NCBI RefSeq assembly: GCF_040719145.1
Contig: NZ_JBFDUZ010000002.1
Coordinates: forward strand, 518,217-582,216
Source of the DNA: Paenibacillus sp. JQZ6Y-1
GTDB lineage: Bacteria; Bacillota; Bacilli; Paenibacillales; Paenibacillaceae
DNA: 64,000 nucleotides
Direction: 5' to 3'
Position 1 is the stretch's first letter. Every line of letters starts with the position of its first letter. A program made the position numbers and the translations under genes. Under the pieces are notes generated by a model. It ran no database searches. It worked only from the letters and a program-made list of their open reading frames with translations, and had not been told where the DNA came from. Positions 9,614-18,940 of the stretch are shown piece by piece.

Positions 9614-9678
9614 GGGAATTGGGAAAGAGACGCAGGGTAGCATCTACACGCTGCTATGTGGTCGGCTTTCCTTTTCCC
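9614..9678 (+). other. Intercistronic mRNA stem-loop between binding protein and permeases
   Basis: An imperfect long stem pairs GGGAATTGGGAAAG (9614-9627) with CTTTCCTTTTCCC (9666-9678), with an inner AGC/GCT stem. No T-run follows. It sits in a 217-nt gap between the binding protein and the first permease. Such hairpins commonly stabilise the binding-protein mRNA and reduce downstream expression; that role is inferred. Confidence 0.6.
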
Positions 9679-9766
9679 GCTCATGCCTATGCTGTTACTT
9701 ATTGCTTCATGCCAGAGATATCGGTCATGCTCAGTTTTATATTTTCCCAAGGAGGTGTGCGGATTC

Positions 9767-10669
9767 ATGCGGAATACTCATTCGCTAAAAGCCAATTTGA
9801 CTGGGTACGCGTTTATCAGCCCATTTATTATCGGATTTCTGGCGTTTACGCTGATCCCGATGTTTATCTCGCTGTATCTGTCGTTTACGAGCTATAACCT
9901 GTTCAGCCCACCGCGCTGGGTCGGATTGAATAATTTTGAAAAAATGTTCACAGGTGATACGAAGTACTGGAACTCGGTCAAGGTTACGCTGTACTACGTG
10001 TTTATCGGCGTACCGCTGCGGCTGACGTTTGCGCTATTCGTAGCGATGATCCTCAACACCGGCTCACGCATGATCGGTGCGTATCGGACAATTTATTATT
10101 TGCCATCCATTATCGGCGGCAGTGTTGCCGTGTCGATCATGTGGCGCAATATTTTCAGCGAGCAGGGGATCGTGAACGGTCTGCTGATGGCGCTAGGTGC
10201 CGCACCGATTCAATGGTTCGGCGATCCGGGCGCTGCACTCGGTATGTTGATTACGCTGTCGGTATGGCAGTTTGGTTCGTCTATGCTTATCTTCCTCGCT
10301 GGTCTGAAAAACATTTCCCCGGAAATGTATGAAGCAGCAAGTGTCGATGGCGCGCGTCCGGCACGTAAATTTTTCAGTATTACACTCCCGCTACTCAGCC
10401 CGATCATCCTATTCAACCTGATCATGCAGACGATTAGCGCTTTTATGACCTTTGTACCCGCGTATATTATTTCCAAAGGGGAAGGCGGCCCGCTGGACGG
10501 CACGATGCTGTACTCACTGTATCTGTTCCGTCAGGCATTCATGTTCAACAATATGGGATATGCGTCTGCAATGGCATGGGTGATGCTGATCTTCATCGGT
10601 GTGTTGACGCTCATTCTGTTCAAAACGTCGAAGTTCTGGGTGTTCTACGAATCGGAAGGAGGTCGCTGA
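9767..10669 (+). CDS. Sugar ABC transporter permease, MalF/UgpA type (YesP-like)
   Basis: This encodes a 300-residue inner-membrane permease with six predicted helices. The first is in TGYAFISPFIIGFLAF, and the cytoplasmic EAA loop that contacts the ATPase is at ~188-207 (EAASVDGARPARKFFSITLP). The ATG at 9767 follows AAGGAGGTG at 9749-9757. A longer in-frame ORF from 9656 begins inside the intercistronic hairpin and is rejected. Four bases separate it from the second permease. No ATPase gene is present in the cluster, as in B. subtilis yes, where a shared MsmX-type ATPase serves several importers; the same is inferred here. Confidence 0.92.
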   Translation: MRNTHSLKANLTGYAFISPFIIGFLAFTLIPMFISLYLSFTSYNLFSPPRWVGLNNFEKMFTGDTKYWNSVKVTLYYVFIGVPLRLTFALFVAMILNTGSRMIGAYRTIYYLPSIIGGSVAVSIMWRNIFSEQGIVNGLLMALGAAPIQWFGDPGAALGMLITLSVWQFGSSMLIFLAGLKNISPEMYEAASVDGARPARKFFSITLPLLSPIILFNLIMQTISAFMTFVPAYIISKGEGGPLDGTMLYSLYLFRQAFMFNNMGYASAMAWVMLIFIGVLTLILFKTSKFWVFYESEGGR

Positions 10670-10672
10670 TCC

Positions 10673-11575
10673 ATGGCAGATACCAAAGCGGAACGTTATA
10701 ACAATACGCTCGCTGGTTCAGCGGCAAGTCAGGGCAGTCTGTGGCGGCGCATCAAATGGCCAGTGTACCATATCTGCGTCGCTGCACTGGCACTGCTGAT
10801 GCTGTATCCGATCATCTGGATGTTTTTCAGCTCGTTCAAGGAAAGTCGGACTATCTTCACGACGGCAACGACGTTAATTCCAGCAGAATGGATTTGGAGC
10901 AACTACGCGTCTGGCTGGAAAGGTATTGGTGGCTACTCATTTGGGCATTATATTTGGAACTCACTAGTAATCGTCGTACTGTCTACGCTTGGCGTAGTAG
11001 TATCGTCGGCATTGATCGCGTTCGGTTTTGCACGGCTACAGTTTGCCGGCCGCGCCTTCTGGTTCGCGGTCATGATGGTAACGCTGATGCTGCCGCATGA
11101 CGTAGTACTCGTGCCGCAATATATTATTTTCACCAAGCTGGGCTGGCTGAATACGATCTGGCCTATCGTCGTACCGCAATTTTTCGGCGCCCCGTTCTTT
11201 ATTTTCCTGATGGTGCAATTTATCCGTACCATTCCCAAAGAATTGGACGAAGCTGCAACGATTGATGGCTGCGGGAAGTTCCGGTTGTTTATTCAGATCA
11301 TCATGCCGCTGATCAAGGCATCGCTGGCGACGGCGGCGATCTTCTCCTTTTACTGGAGATGGGAAGACCTGCTCGGACCGGTACTGTATCTGAATTCGCC
11401 GGATAAATACACTGTCTCGATGGGGCTGAAAATGTTCCTCGATAGCGAATCCGCATCCAACTGGGGCGGTATGTTCGCAATGTCGATGGTCAGTCTGCTG
11501 CCCGTTATTCTCGTATTCTTCCTGTTCCAAAAGCATATCGTGGAAGGCATTAGTAGCAGCGGGATCAAGGGCTGA
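10673..11575 (+). CDS. Sugar ABC transporter permease, MalG type (YesQ-like)
   Basis: This encodes the 300-residue partner permease. Its first membrane helix is at ~32-53 ([20 protein letters not shown]), a further set of helices fills the core, and the EAA loop is at ~191-210 ([20 protein letters not shown]). It pairs with the preceding MalF-type permease to form the translocation pore. The ATG at 10673 follows GGAAGGAGGTCGC with good spacing. Two bases separate its stop from the esterase gene, so all belong to one operon. Confidence 0.92.
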   Translation: MADTKAERYNNTLAGSAASQGSLWRRIKWPVYHICVAALALLMLYPIIWMFFSSFKESRTIFTTATTLIPAEWIWSNYASGWKGIGGYSFGHYIWNSLVIVVLSTLGVVVSSALIAFGFARLQFAGRAFWFAVMMVTLMLPHDVVLVPQYIIFTKLGWLNTIWPIVVPQFFGAPFFIFLMVQFIRTIPKELDEAATIDGCGKFRLFIQIIMPLIKASLATAAIFSFYWRWEDLLGPVLYLNSPDKYTVSMGLKMFLDSESASNWGGMFAMSMVSLLPVILVFFLFQKHIVEGISSSGIKG

Positions 11576-11577
11576 TT

Positions 11578-12927
11578 ATGGGAGATTCCACACATTCGGA
11601 GCATGAGCAGCATTCGCAATCACAGGAAGACTATGCATCATTACAGGAAAAACATTCACCACCACAAGGACAAGATGCATCACCACTGGAACAGGAGCAA
11701 CGCACGCAATCCGAGCAATCCAATGAATACCAGACAAATCTTGCCGCTGTGCCACAGGATATAGCACTGGATGCAGAGCGGCAAACGGCAGAAGGCTGGC
11801 GATTCGATGCGGGTCCCGGCATGCCGGTTGAAGGATATTTGCCATTAACGCCAGATACGGTCTATACCTCAGAACTGGGCTATGGATTCCTGCCCGGCAG
11901 TGAGGTGTATGCACGTGATCGCACTGCCTATCGGGAGGAGGAAGGTACGCCAACCTGTAAACCAACACAGCATCTGCAAGCTGCCTTTTGCATCCCACTG
12001 CAAGCAACCTTTGTGCTGGATGTACCGGATGGCTGTTACCTGATCCGCATTCAGCTGGGCGATTGGCAGGCTGCTACGCATACGATCCTTCGCGCCGCAG
12101 GAAGTAAGATGATGGTACCGCCGATTCGGACGCTGTCAGGACATATGCAGGAGGTGCTGTTCAGCGTTCCAGTGCATGGCGGACGGCTAGAACTGAATAT
12201 GAGCGGACAAGCACCGCGCTTGAACACACTAAACATCACACCCGCACCGCATACGCTGCAACTGCTGCTGGCAGGCGATTCCACTGTAACCGACCAGCCA
12301 GCGGATGGGTATCCATATGCAGGCTGGGGACAGCTGCTACCGGAGCGATTCAAGCATGATGTGTGCGTGGACAATCACGCCATCTCTGGTCGCAGTTCCA
12401 AAAGCTTCGCCGATGAAGGCAGGCTGGAAACGATCCGGGAGCAGCTGCGCGCAGGTGATTATCTATGGATCGCATTTGGACATAATGATGCAAAAACGGA
12501 CGCTGCTCGCCATACCGACCCATTTACCACATACAAGCAGCAGCTGACCGAGTACATTTTGACCGCTCGTGAGAAGGAAGCACATCCGGTGCTGCTGACG
12601 CCGATTCAGCGTCGTTATTTTACCGAGGATGGTCAGCTGGAGGATACGCATGGTGACTATGTGACCGCCGTACGAGAGCTGGCAGTCGAACAGCAGGTGC
12701 CGCTGATTGATCTGGCAGCGAAGACCGCAACCTTATTGCAGCAGCTTGGACCGGAACAGAGCAAAGAGCTGTTCGTCTGGCTGTATCCGGGCGAATATAT
12801 GAATTTCCCAAATGGGGTGCAGGACAATACGCATTTGCAGGAGCAGGGCGCACGGCAGATTGCCGGACTAGTGATCGAAAGCATTCGAGAATTACATTTG
12901 CAGCCGTTGGTCATGTATATGAGATAG
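11578..12927 (+). CDS. Rhamnogalacturonan acetylesterase-like SGNH hydrolase (YesT/RhgT type)
   Basis: This is predicted to remove acetyl groups from rhamnogalacturonan-I fragments so that hydrolases can act. The SGNH catalytic blocks are at 233-236 (GDST, nucleophile Ser235), 301-304 (GHND) and 416-419 (DNTH, catalytic Asp/His), a spacing typical of the RG acetylesterase family. The protein is 449 residues, about twice the ~230-residue catalytic unit. Residues 1-60 are Gln/Glu/His rich and probably disordered, and ~75-220 look like a beta-sandwich accessory domain. There is no signal peptide, so it likely acts on imported oligosaccharides in the cytoplasm. It follows the MalG-type permease by 2 bp. 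Confidence 0.87.
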   Translation: MGDSTHSEHEQHSQSQEDYASLQEKHSPPQGQDASPLEQEQRTQSEQSNEYQTNLAAVPQDIALDAERQTAEGWRFDAGPGMPVEGYLPLTPDTVYTSELGYGFLPGSEVYARDRTAYREEEGTPTCKPTQHLQAAFCIPLQATFVLDVPDGCYLIRIQLGDWQAATHTILRAAGSKMMVPPIRTLSGHMQEVLFSVPVHGGRLELNMSGQAPRLNTLNITPAPHTLQLLLAGDSTVTDQPADGYPYAGWGQLLPERFKHDVCVDNHAISGRSSKSFADEGRLETIREQLRAGDYLWIAFGHNDAKTDAARHTDPFTTYKQQLTEYILTAREKEAHPVLLTPIQRRYFTEDGQLEDTHGDYVTAVRELAVEQQVPLIDLAAKTATLLQQLGPEQSKELFVWLYPGEYMNFPNGVQDNTHLQEQGARQIAGLVIESIRELHLQPLVMYMR

Positions 12928-12959
12928 ACATTTGGATATTGAGTTTACAGGAGGAAAGG

Positions 12960-14108
12960 ATGGATCATATGCCAGCATTGCATTTTGACGAGGAACATAT
13001 TCAACAGGTGATCGATCGTGTCGTGGAACGTACGTTTAATATGGATTTTAGTTGGGATTGGCCGGGCGGTGTTGCCTTTTATGGTGTGTGCGAAGCGTAT
13101 CAAGCGACGGGCAAGCGACAATATCTGGATCAGCTGCGGTTATGGGTGGACGAGAATATTGCGGATGGGCTGCCGCCGCTATCAGTGAATGGCGTATCCA
13201 TTGGTCACTGTCTGCTAACGTTGTACGAAGCGACGGGCGAAGAGCAGTATTTGCAGATTGCTACGGAGATGGCAGAGTTTCTGGATAAGCAAGCCGAGCG
13301 GTTCGGAGAAGGGATTTTTCAGCATACCGTTAATTCGGTGACGGATGTGTTTCCAGAGCAGGCTTGGGTGGATACGATGTTTATGGCAGGGTATTACCTA
13401 TTGCGCATCGGTCATCTGCTGGGCAACAAACGCTATTTTGACGACGGCTTACGCCAATATCATGGGCATGAACAGGTGTTGCAGGACGAGCAAACGAATC
13501 TGTATTATCACGGCTGGGATAATGTGAATCAGAATCATCTCTCCTCCATCTTCTGGGCGCGCGGCAACTCATGGGCATCGTTAACGATGTCAAAAGCATT
13601 AGCATTCGTGCCTGTACAGCATCCGTCGTATATGATCATCGATGGTTCGCTGCGGGATCAGCTGAGTGCGCTAGTACGTCTGCAATCACCGGAAGGATTA
13701 TGGCATACAGTACTGGATGATCCAACCTCATATTTGGAAACATCCGGTTCGGCAGGTATTGCTACTGCACTGCTCATGCGCGGCAGACTGTATAACAAAT
13801 ATTCGCAAAAAGCGATTGACGGCATTCTTTCCCGCATCCGAGAAGATGGCACTGTGACAGGTGTTTCGGCAGGAACAGCGATTATGAACGATATTGACGG
13901 CTACCGTGAAGTACCAGAGAAACGTATTCAAGGCTGGGGACAAGGATTAACGCTGGCATTTCTAGCACAGCTGCTGCGCACTCGCGACGATCTATATGGA
14001 CAAACAATGAACCCAACCAACAAAGCCGCCACCCCAGAAACTACCCAGCCGCCGTCGCAGCTGGAAGAAGACCCTACTAATACCCAGACTGGTGTAGAGT
14101 CGCTGTAA
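12960..14108 (+). CDS. Unsaturated rhamnogalacturonyl hydrolase, glycoside hydrolase family 105 (YesR/YteR type)
   Basis: This enzyme cleaves the unsaturated galacturonyl residue from rhamnogalacturonan lyase products in the cytoplasm. It encodes 382 residues with the (alpha/alpha)6-barrel sequence pattern of GH88/GH105. The motif PEQAWVDTMFMAG places the probable catalytic Asp at about 138, corresponding to Asp143 of YteR. Further family motifs are HGWDNVNQNHLSSIFWARGN and the substrate-side YREVPEKRIQGWGQGL. The ATG at 12960 follows CAGGAGGAAAGG. The C-terminal ~35 residues (Thr/Pro/Gln rich) extend past the barrel and look disordered. It is the last gene of the operon and is followed by a terminator. 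Confidence 0.92.
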   Translation: MDHMPALHFDEEHIQQVIDRVVERTFNMDFSWDWPGGVAFYGVCEAYQATGKRQYLDQLRLWVDENIADGLPPLSVNGVSIGHCLLTLYEATGEEQYLQIATEMAEFLDKQAERFGEGIFQHTVNSVTDVFPEQAWVDTMFMAGYYLLRIGHLLGNKRYFDDGLRQYHGHEQVLQDEQTNLYYHGWDNVNQNHLSSIFWARGNSWASLTMSKALAFVPVQHPSYMIIDGSLRDQLSALVRLQSPEGLWHTVLDDPTSYLETSGSAGIATALLMRGRLYNKYSQKAIDGILSRIREDGTVTGVSAGTAIMNDIDGYREVPEKRIQGWGQGLTLAFLAQLLRTRDDLYGQTMNPTNKAATPETTQPPSQLEEDPTNTQTGVESL

Positions 14109-14147
14109 ATTTAGGTTACACCACATAGCGAGCACACCATATAAAAC

Positions 14148-14187
14148 AAAGACCGTATCTCCTTTACTGGAAATACGGTCTTTTATT
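14148..14187. terminator. Terminator after the pectin operon
   Basis: An 11-bp stem pairs AAAGACCGTAT (14148-14158) with ATACGGTCTTT (14173-14183), with T-rich flanks on both strands. It lies between convergent genes. Confidence 0.85.
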
Positions 14188-14284
14188 ATGGAAACCATTA
14201 TGGATCATCACGGTCATGCCAGATGGATGCCCAATCTATACTACCGCCTCCATCGTACTGCACCAATACCATTGCGATCGTTCT

Positions 14285-15433
14285 CTATACGAGTGGCTGC
14301 TTCACGATCCGAAATTGCCGATTCTGATCCTCTACCAGTAGATACAGCATTCCCTTCTCATACTTGATAAATCGAAATAGCAATTGATCCGATAAGGTAG
14401 GCATCCGCCACAATTCCTTGCCATTTTGATCCCATCCATACAAGCGCTGCTCGCTATCCACCTGTACAAATACCTGACCATTGTTATAATCGGTACGCCA
14501 ATTCTGCTGCGCATTCGTAAAGACGCGTGTTTTTTGTAACAGTAGCTTGCCCGTTGTTACATCATAGCGAGAATAGATCGGATATGAGGTGGAGCCGTCC
14601 TTTTGCAGCTTGTTGCCGGTATCATTGGAAAGGTAGATCACTGCTTGCCCCTGTTCCAGCTTAAACTCGCCAATTGTACTGAGCGGCGCACGCACCAGAT
14701 GGGAGCGAGGGGAAGCAGCACTCGTATCCAGCAATTCAAATATATATCGCTGCTCATGCAGCTTGCCACTGCTGTAACGAATCACCAGCTTGTTCGATTG
14801 ATAATCCATATTCAGCACGGTGAGTGCTTCATTGTTATTCTGGCTGTACGCCTGCAATGCCAAAGTACGTATCGGTTTGTTCCACGGGGAACGGTAGATC
14901 ATTACCTGCTGCCCAATTTGCAGTGCCAAACGTTCGGCAGAACCAGCGGTCGGAGCCGACCAGACGAGATGAGCCTGCTGCCCTTCGTTGCTAGTTTGCA
15001 GCTTGTTCAGCAGAGTCGTTGGGTAGGTGAAGGTAGAGAGCGTTTGACCATCGAGTGACCATACGATCTTTTGCAGCTTATTGTTCTGCTTAGCAATCAC
15101 GACGATTTTGCCGCTATCATCCAGCACACGGTAGCTATACAGATGATCATACGTATGACTCCATAGCCGCGTACCACGGGACAGACTGGTCATATACAAT
15201 GTGCCTTTTTTGGTATTCACGAACAAGGTACGCTCACCGGACAGATTGACAATATCCGTCTGAATGTAGAAGTCACGCGGAAAGGACAACTGGTCTTCGA
15301 TCGCCTGACTCCGACTGCTATCATCGTGAAAGTCGGGCAAGATCGGTGTCGCCGCTTCGCTGGAAACAGGCAATATCGTTGCTGTCAGAACGAACAGCGT
15401 TATAACCAATAGCAGTCCCTGTTTGATATTCAC
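14285..15433 (-). CDS. Secreted hypothetical protein with PQQ/WD-like beta-propeller repeats
   Basis: This encodes 382 residues with a Sec signal peptide (NIKQGLLLVITLFVLTATIL, cleavage near SSEAA). The mature part contains repeated beta-rich units with phrases such as GTRLWSHTYD, LQKIVWSLDGQTL and QRLYGWDQNGKELWRMP, a pattern typical of PQQ-like propellers that act as extracytoplasmic scaffolds. No catalytic residues are evident. It is a monocistronic gene convergent with the pectin operon. The upstream 200 bp (15434-15638) separate it from the co-directional transporter and contain no further gene. Function unknown. Confidence 0.75.
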   Translation of the reverse strand: MNIKQGLLLVITLFVLTATILPVSSEAATPILPDFHDDSSRSQAIEDQLSFPRDFYIQTDIVNLSGERTLFVNTKKGTLYMTSLSRGTRLWSHTYDHLYSYRVLDDSGKIVVIAKQNNKLQKIVWSLDGQTLSTFTYPTTLLNKLQTSNEGQQAHLVWSAPTAGSAERLALQIGQQVMIYRSPWNKPIRTLALQAYSQNNNEALTVLNMDYQSNKLVIRYSSGKLHEQRYIFELLDTSAASPRSHLVRAPLSTIGEFKLEQGQAVIYLSNDTGNKLQKDGSTSYPIYSRYDVTTGKLLLQKTRVFTNAQQNWRTDYNNGQVFVQVDSEQRLYGWDQNGKELWRMPTLSDQLLFRFIKYEKGMLYLLVEDQNRQFRIVKQPLV

Positions 15434-15638
15434 GTCCCATTCATTCCTCTCCGTATAAAATAATGAAGATATAGTTAGGTATACAATGTAATCCTCTGTT
15501 ACTACTATACCTTATTTCGATACGGAAGCGGTAGAACGCGTCGTCATTCACATCTTATCTTCACACCTCATATGATCAGCTCAAGGACGATGGGACTGCC
15601 CACGATCTGTATCTGTTTGCTTATCAAAGGATTGTTGC

Positions 15639-16613
15639 TTACTTGCTCTTGCGTCGCCCGTTCCAGTTCGTACCGAGCACGCCGCCAATAATTAGCACTG
15701 CACCGATCACATGATATACCAGCAATTGCTCATGTAAAATCACCGTTCCAGCAATCATCGACACAATCGTAGAAATATTGCTGAATACGCTCATCTGCGT
15801 TGCTTTTAGCCGCGACAAAGCATAGCTCGACAGCAAGGTCGTACCGAGCGAAGAAAGTACACCGAGATACAGCAATGCCAGCACATAGCTTGGCTGCGTA
15901 AAGGGCTGCACATAGTCAACTAGGTTGCCTGCTGCCAGATGGCGAATCAGCGCGATGCCGTTGAATATAACTGCTGCTGTCAGCATCGTCACCCATGTCA
16001 GCTCTAGCGGACGATATACCTTAGTCAGCGGACGCATCAGTACACTATATCCAGCAAATGCCAATGCTGACCCGATCAGTAGCACAATGCCACCAAGATG
16101 ATCCGCCTGAAATCCGGCATTGCCCTGCATGACGAAGATCAGAATGACGCCAGCGACGGATATAAGTAGCGACAGCTTTTGCAGCCAGCGCGTTCGTTCT
16201 TTGAGAAAATAAGCAGCCAGCAGTAACGTAAACACAGGAACGGTCGCCTGAATAATGCCTGCCTCCGAAGAGGAAGCATATAGCAGCCCGAATGCTTGCA
16301 AGGTAAAATACAGCACGGGCGATAACAGCGCGAGCGGCAATATGCGTTTCAAATCTGCCGCCCGTACCGAGATTTTGATCCAGCCTAGACGAATCGGAAC
16401 CGCCATCACCAGTACAGACAGCAGAAAGCGGTGAGCCAGCACATCGAGTGGACTGGCGATATACACGGTCATTTTTACAAAGATAAACGAGAATCCAATA
16501 ATGAGCGCATACGCAACAGCCGCCGCATAGGATGTCCATGTACGGGATGGAGCCAGCTCTGTGTTGGATACGGAAGATGTAGATACGGAATGTGGAAAAG
16601 AATGTGATTTCAT
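15639..16613 (-). CDS. EamA/DMT-family transporter
   Basis: This encodes 324 residues with ten predicted membrane helices arranged as two EamA repeats (~25-160 and ~175-315); the first begins AYALIIGFSFIFVKM. Members export amino acids or other metabolites across the inner membrane. The ATG at 16613 has an AGGAGGTTTTACACTG site. It is transcribed divergently from a MocR-type regulator 214 bp away, an arrangement in which the regulator normally controls the transporter. That suggests an amine, amino acid or PLP-related substrate, which is inference. Confidence 0.87.
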   Translation of the reverse strand: MKSHSFPHSVSTSSVSNTELAPSRTWTSYAAAVAYALIIGFSFIFVKMTVYIASPLDVLAHRFLLSVLVMAVPIRLGWIKISVRAADLKRILPLALLSPVLYFTLQAFGLLYASSSEAGIIQATVPVFTLLLAAYFLKERTRWLQKLSLLISVAGVILIFVMQGNAGFQADHLGGIVLLIGSALAFAGYSVLMRPLTKVYRPLELTWVTMLTAAVIFNGIALIRHLAAGNLVDYVQPFTQPSYVLALLYLGVLSSLGTTLLSSYALSRLKATQMSVFSNISTIVSMIAGTVILHEQLLVYHVIGAVLIIGGVLGTNWNGRRKSK

Positions 16614-16737
16614 CAGTGTAAAACCTCCTGCTCACGCATAGCGTGAATCGAATGGAAGCGATACTGTGCACAAGCATCGTCTCTGTGTCTTTCACTATAG
16701 TCTTCGCTTCTACGTAGCAGCAACGCTTATCTTTGCG

Positions 16738-16755
16738 ATCTGTATCGGTACAGAT
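16738..16755. promoter_or_regulatory. Inverted repeat in the EamA-MocR divergent promoter
   Basis: ATCTGTA-TCGG-TACAGAT is a perfect 7-bp inverted repeat about 75 bp before the MocR start, and a TATAAT at 16793-16798 lies downstream. It is a candidate MocR operator, from position and symmetry only. Confidence 0.4.
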
Positions 16756-16827
16756 GGGCACAACAGCCCAACGATATATGGTGTGTATACGGTATAATGA
16801 TAAAAAAAGAAACGGAGGATACACGAT

Positions 16828-18180
16828 ATGGCGAGCAAGCACAGCAAATTAGCAGCTGAGCTGCGTCAGCAGATCATCTCACGTGCTCGTCCAGCAGGGG
16901 AAAAGCTGCCTTCGATTCGGCAGATGGCGACCGAGCAGCAGTGCAGCGCCGCTACGGTGATTCGTGCCTATGAACAGCTGATTGCGGAGCATTATGTATA
17001 TGTGCTGGATCGCAGTGGATATTACGTGGCATCTCACGGACCGCAGCAGCATAGGCTACAGGAGCAACTGCTGGATCTAGCATCGGCAGCACCAGCGGCG
17101 GAGATTTTCCCTTTTGCCGATTTTCAGAGCTGTTTGAATCAAGCGATGCAGCTGTATCGGGATCAGCTGTTTACATACGGGATGCCGCAGGGATTGCCAG
17201 CGTTACTGGAAGAAGTGCAGCAGCAGCTGGAAGAGGTACAGGTCTTTGCACCATTATCACGGCTGTATATAACGTCCGGCGTACAACAGGCACTGTCGAT
17301 TTTGACGATGATGCCATTTCCCGGTGGACAGCAGGCAGTGATGATTGAGCAGCCGGGTTACCATTTGCTTATGGAATTGCTGGAAGCGCTGAATGTACCG
17401 ATTGTGCAGATCGCCCGTACGATCAACGGATTGGATCTAGGGGAGGTAGAGCGACAGTTTCGCAGTGGAGAGATCAAGTTCTTTTATATCATGCCGCGCT
17501 TTCACAATCCGCTCGGTCACTCGCTGAGTCATGCTGACAAGAAGAAGCTGGTGGCATTAGCCGCACAGTACGATGTATATTTGGTGGAGGATGATTATCT
17601 TGCCGATCTGGAGCAGCATAGCGGCGCCGATCCGTTGTATGCGCACGATCTATCCCAGCACGTCATTTATCTGAAAAGCTATTCCAAAATGCTCTTCCCC
17701 GGTCTGCGGATCGGTGCGGCTGTCTTGCCAGAGAAGCTAAAAGCGTCCTTTGCCCGGTACAAAAATCTGCTAGACATCGACAGCTCGATGCTATCGCAGG
17801 CAGCGCTGCATATGTACATTCATAATGGCATGTTCGCCCGCTATCGCCGTCTGCTGCTGGATGCGTATCATCGCAGAAGCAGACAGCTGCATACCACCTT
17901 GCAGGAGCTCATCCCTGTTTGCTCCTTATTCGCCTATGTGTATCATGTGGATGCGATTCATGCCGTTCTTCCACTGCCCTCACATTTTCCGACCAAGGCG
18001 CTTATTCGCCAGCTGGCAGAGCAGCAGATGATCGCCGATTCGCTAGAGCGTTATTTTTTGCCGGACAGCCCACATAGCTGGAATGGATTGCGCATCAATG
18101 TATCCAATGTGCCAGAGGAACGTATCCCATCGGCACTGCATACAGTTGCGCTACAGATCAACAAACTATGGATCTCATAG
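16828..18180 (+). CDS. MocR/PdxR-type regulator: GntR helix-turn-helix fused to class I aminotransferase domain
   Basis: This encodes 450 residues. An N-terminal GntR winged helix (~1-75, with LPSIRQMATEQQCSAATVIRAYEQL) is joined by a linker to a fold-type-I aminotransferase-like domain (~90-440). The PLP-binding Lys is about residue 287 in LKSYSKMLFPGLRIG, and the upstream Asp is in YLVEDDYL. Such proteins sense PLP or an amino-acid adduct and control PLP synthesis, GABA use or a neighbouring transporter. No pdxST genes are in the window, so the divergent EamA transporter is the likeliest target. The ATG at 16828 follows AAACGGAGG. Confidence 0.9.
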   Translation: MASKHSKLAAELRQQIISRARPAGEKLPSIRQMATEQQCSAATVIRAYEQLIAEHYVYVLDRSGYYVASHGPQQHRLQEQLLDLASAAPAAEIFPFADFQSCLNQAMQLYRDQLFTYGMPQGLPALLEEVQQQLEEVQVFAPLSRLYITSGVQQALSILTMMPFPGGQQAVMIEQPGYHLLMELLEALNVPIVQIARTINGLDLGEVERQFRSGEIKFFYIMPRFHNPLGHSLSHADKKKLVALAAQYDVYLVEDDYLADLEQHSGADPLYAHDLSQHVIYLKSYSKMLFPGLRIGAAVLPEKLKASFARYKNLLDIDSSMLSQAALHMYIHNGMFARYRRLLLDAYHRRSRQLHTTLQELIPVCSLFAYVYHVDAIHAVLPLPSHFPTKALIRQLAEQQMIADSLERYFLPDSPHSWNGLRINVSNVPEERIPSALHTVALQINKLWIS

Positions 18181-18208
18181 ACGTTATCAAACAATAGATA
18201 TGTCGAAT

Positions 18209-18237
18209 TTGACAAAGGAAATGAAATAGTTTAATTT
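18209..18237 (+). promoter_or_regulatory. Sigma-A promoter of the TetR gene
   Basis: TTGACA (18209-18214), 17 bp and TAATTT (18232-18237) lie 41 bp upstream of the TetR ATG. The short AACG-TTT-CGTT symmetry just downstream (near 18247-18257) could be an autoregulatory operator. Confidence 0.6.
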
Positions 18238-18278
18238 GAATACAGAACGTTTCGTTTCTTAAATAAAGGGGTTACGAA

Positions 18279-18866
18279 ATGAACAACATCAAACGAAAGC
18301 CCGGTCGACCACCGAGCCAAACATCACGCCAAGCGATATTTACCACGACCATGGCATTACTCAAAGAATACGGCTTGCGCAAAATGACCATCGACAAAGT
18401 TGCTGAGCAGGCGGGAGTGAGCAAAGCAACCATTTACCGCTGGTGGAGTGACAAGGTAGAGATGTCGATGGATGCCTTCCTCTATCACGTAGAGTTGGAT
18501 GGGGTAATTGAAGATAAAGGAAATTTCATCGACGATTATATGGATTGGTTCGGCAAGCTTAATCTGTTTTACGGCAGTGCGGAAGCGCGGATTTTGGCGC
18601 AGATTATTGCCGAAAGCCAGAGCCGACATGAGCTGCTGGTGCCGTTTCAGCGTACGCTGTTGGATATGCTGCTCGACAAATGCAGCATTATCTGGAAACG
18701 TGCAGTCGAACGTGGGGAAGTGGATGCGCACGCGTCCGCCGATACCGCGATTGAACTGCTTCATTCGCCGTCCAGCTACCGGATGCTATCCAACCAACCG
18801 CCGCTGGATGACAAGACGACTCTCGATATGATTCGGATCGTATACGACGGTATCAAAAAGCGCTAG
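18279..18866 (+). CDS. TetR/AcrR-family transcriptional regulator
   Basis: This encodes 195 residues. A basic AT-hook-like start (KRKPGRPP) precedes the TetR DNA-binding domain (~15-65) with the helix-turn-helix MTIDKVAEQAGVSKATIYRW. The ~120-residue C-terminal helical domain resembles TetR_C ligand-binding domains, and its inducer is unknown. The ATG follows AAAGGGG. The next co-directional gene, a secreted protein, lies beyond a terminator, so a direct regulatory link is not shown. Confidence 0.88.
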   Translation: MNNIKRKPGRPPSQTSRQAIFTTTMALLKEYGLRKMTIDKVAEQAGVSKATIYRWWSDKVEMSMDAFLYHVELDGVIEDKGNFIDDYMDWFGKLNLFYGSAEARILAQIIAESQSRHELLVPFQRTLLDMLLDKCSIIWKRAVERGEVDAHASADTAIELLHSPSSYRMLSNQPPLDDKTTLDMIRIVYDGIKKR

Positions 18867-18875
18867 CGCTTTTTT
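18855..18875 (+). terminator. Terminator overlapping the TetR stop codon
   Basis: The 20-bp perfect palindrome AAAAAGCGCTAGCGCTTTTT at 18855-18874 includes the TAG stop and ends in a T-run. Confidence 0.7.
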
Positions 18876-18940
18876 AGATCATATAGACGATACATTCATG
18901 GGGAAATCTCAAGGATTTGTACATCAAGGAGGAATTACCA

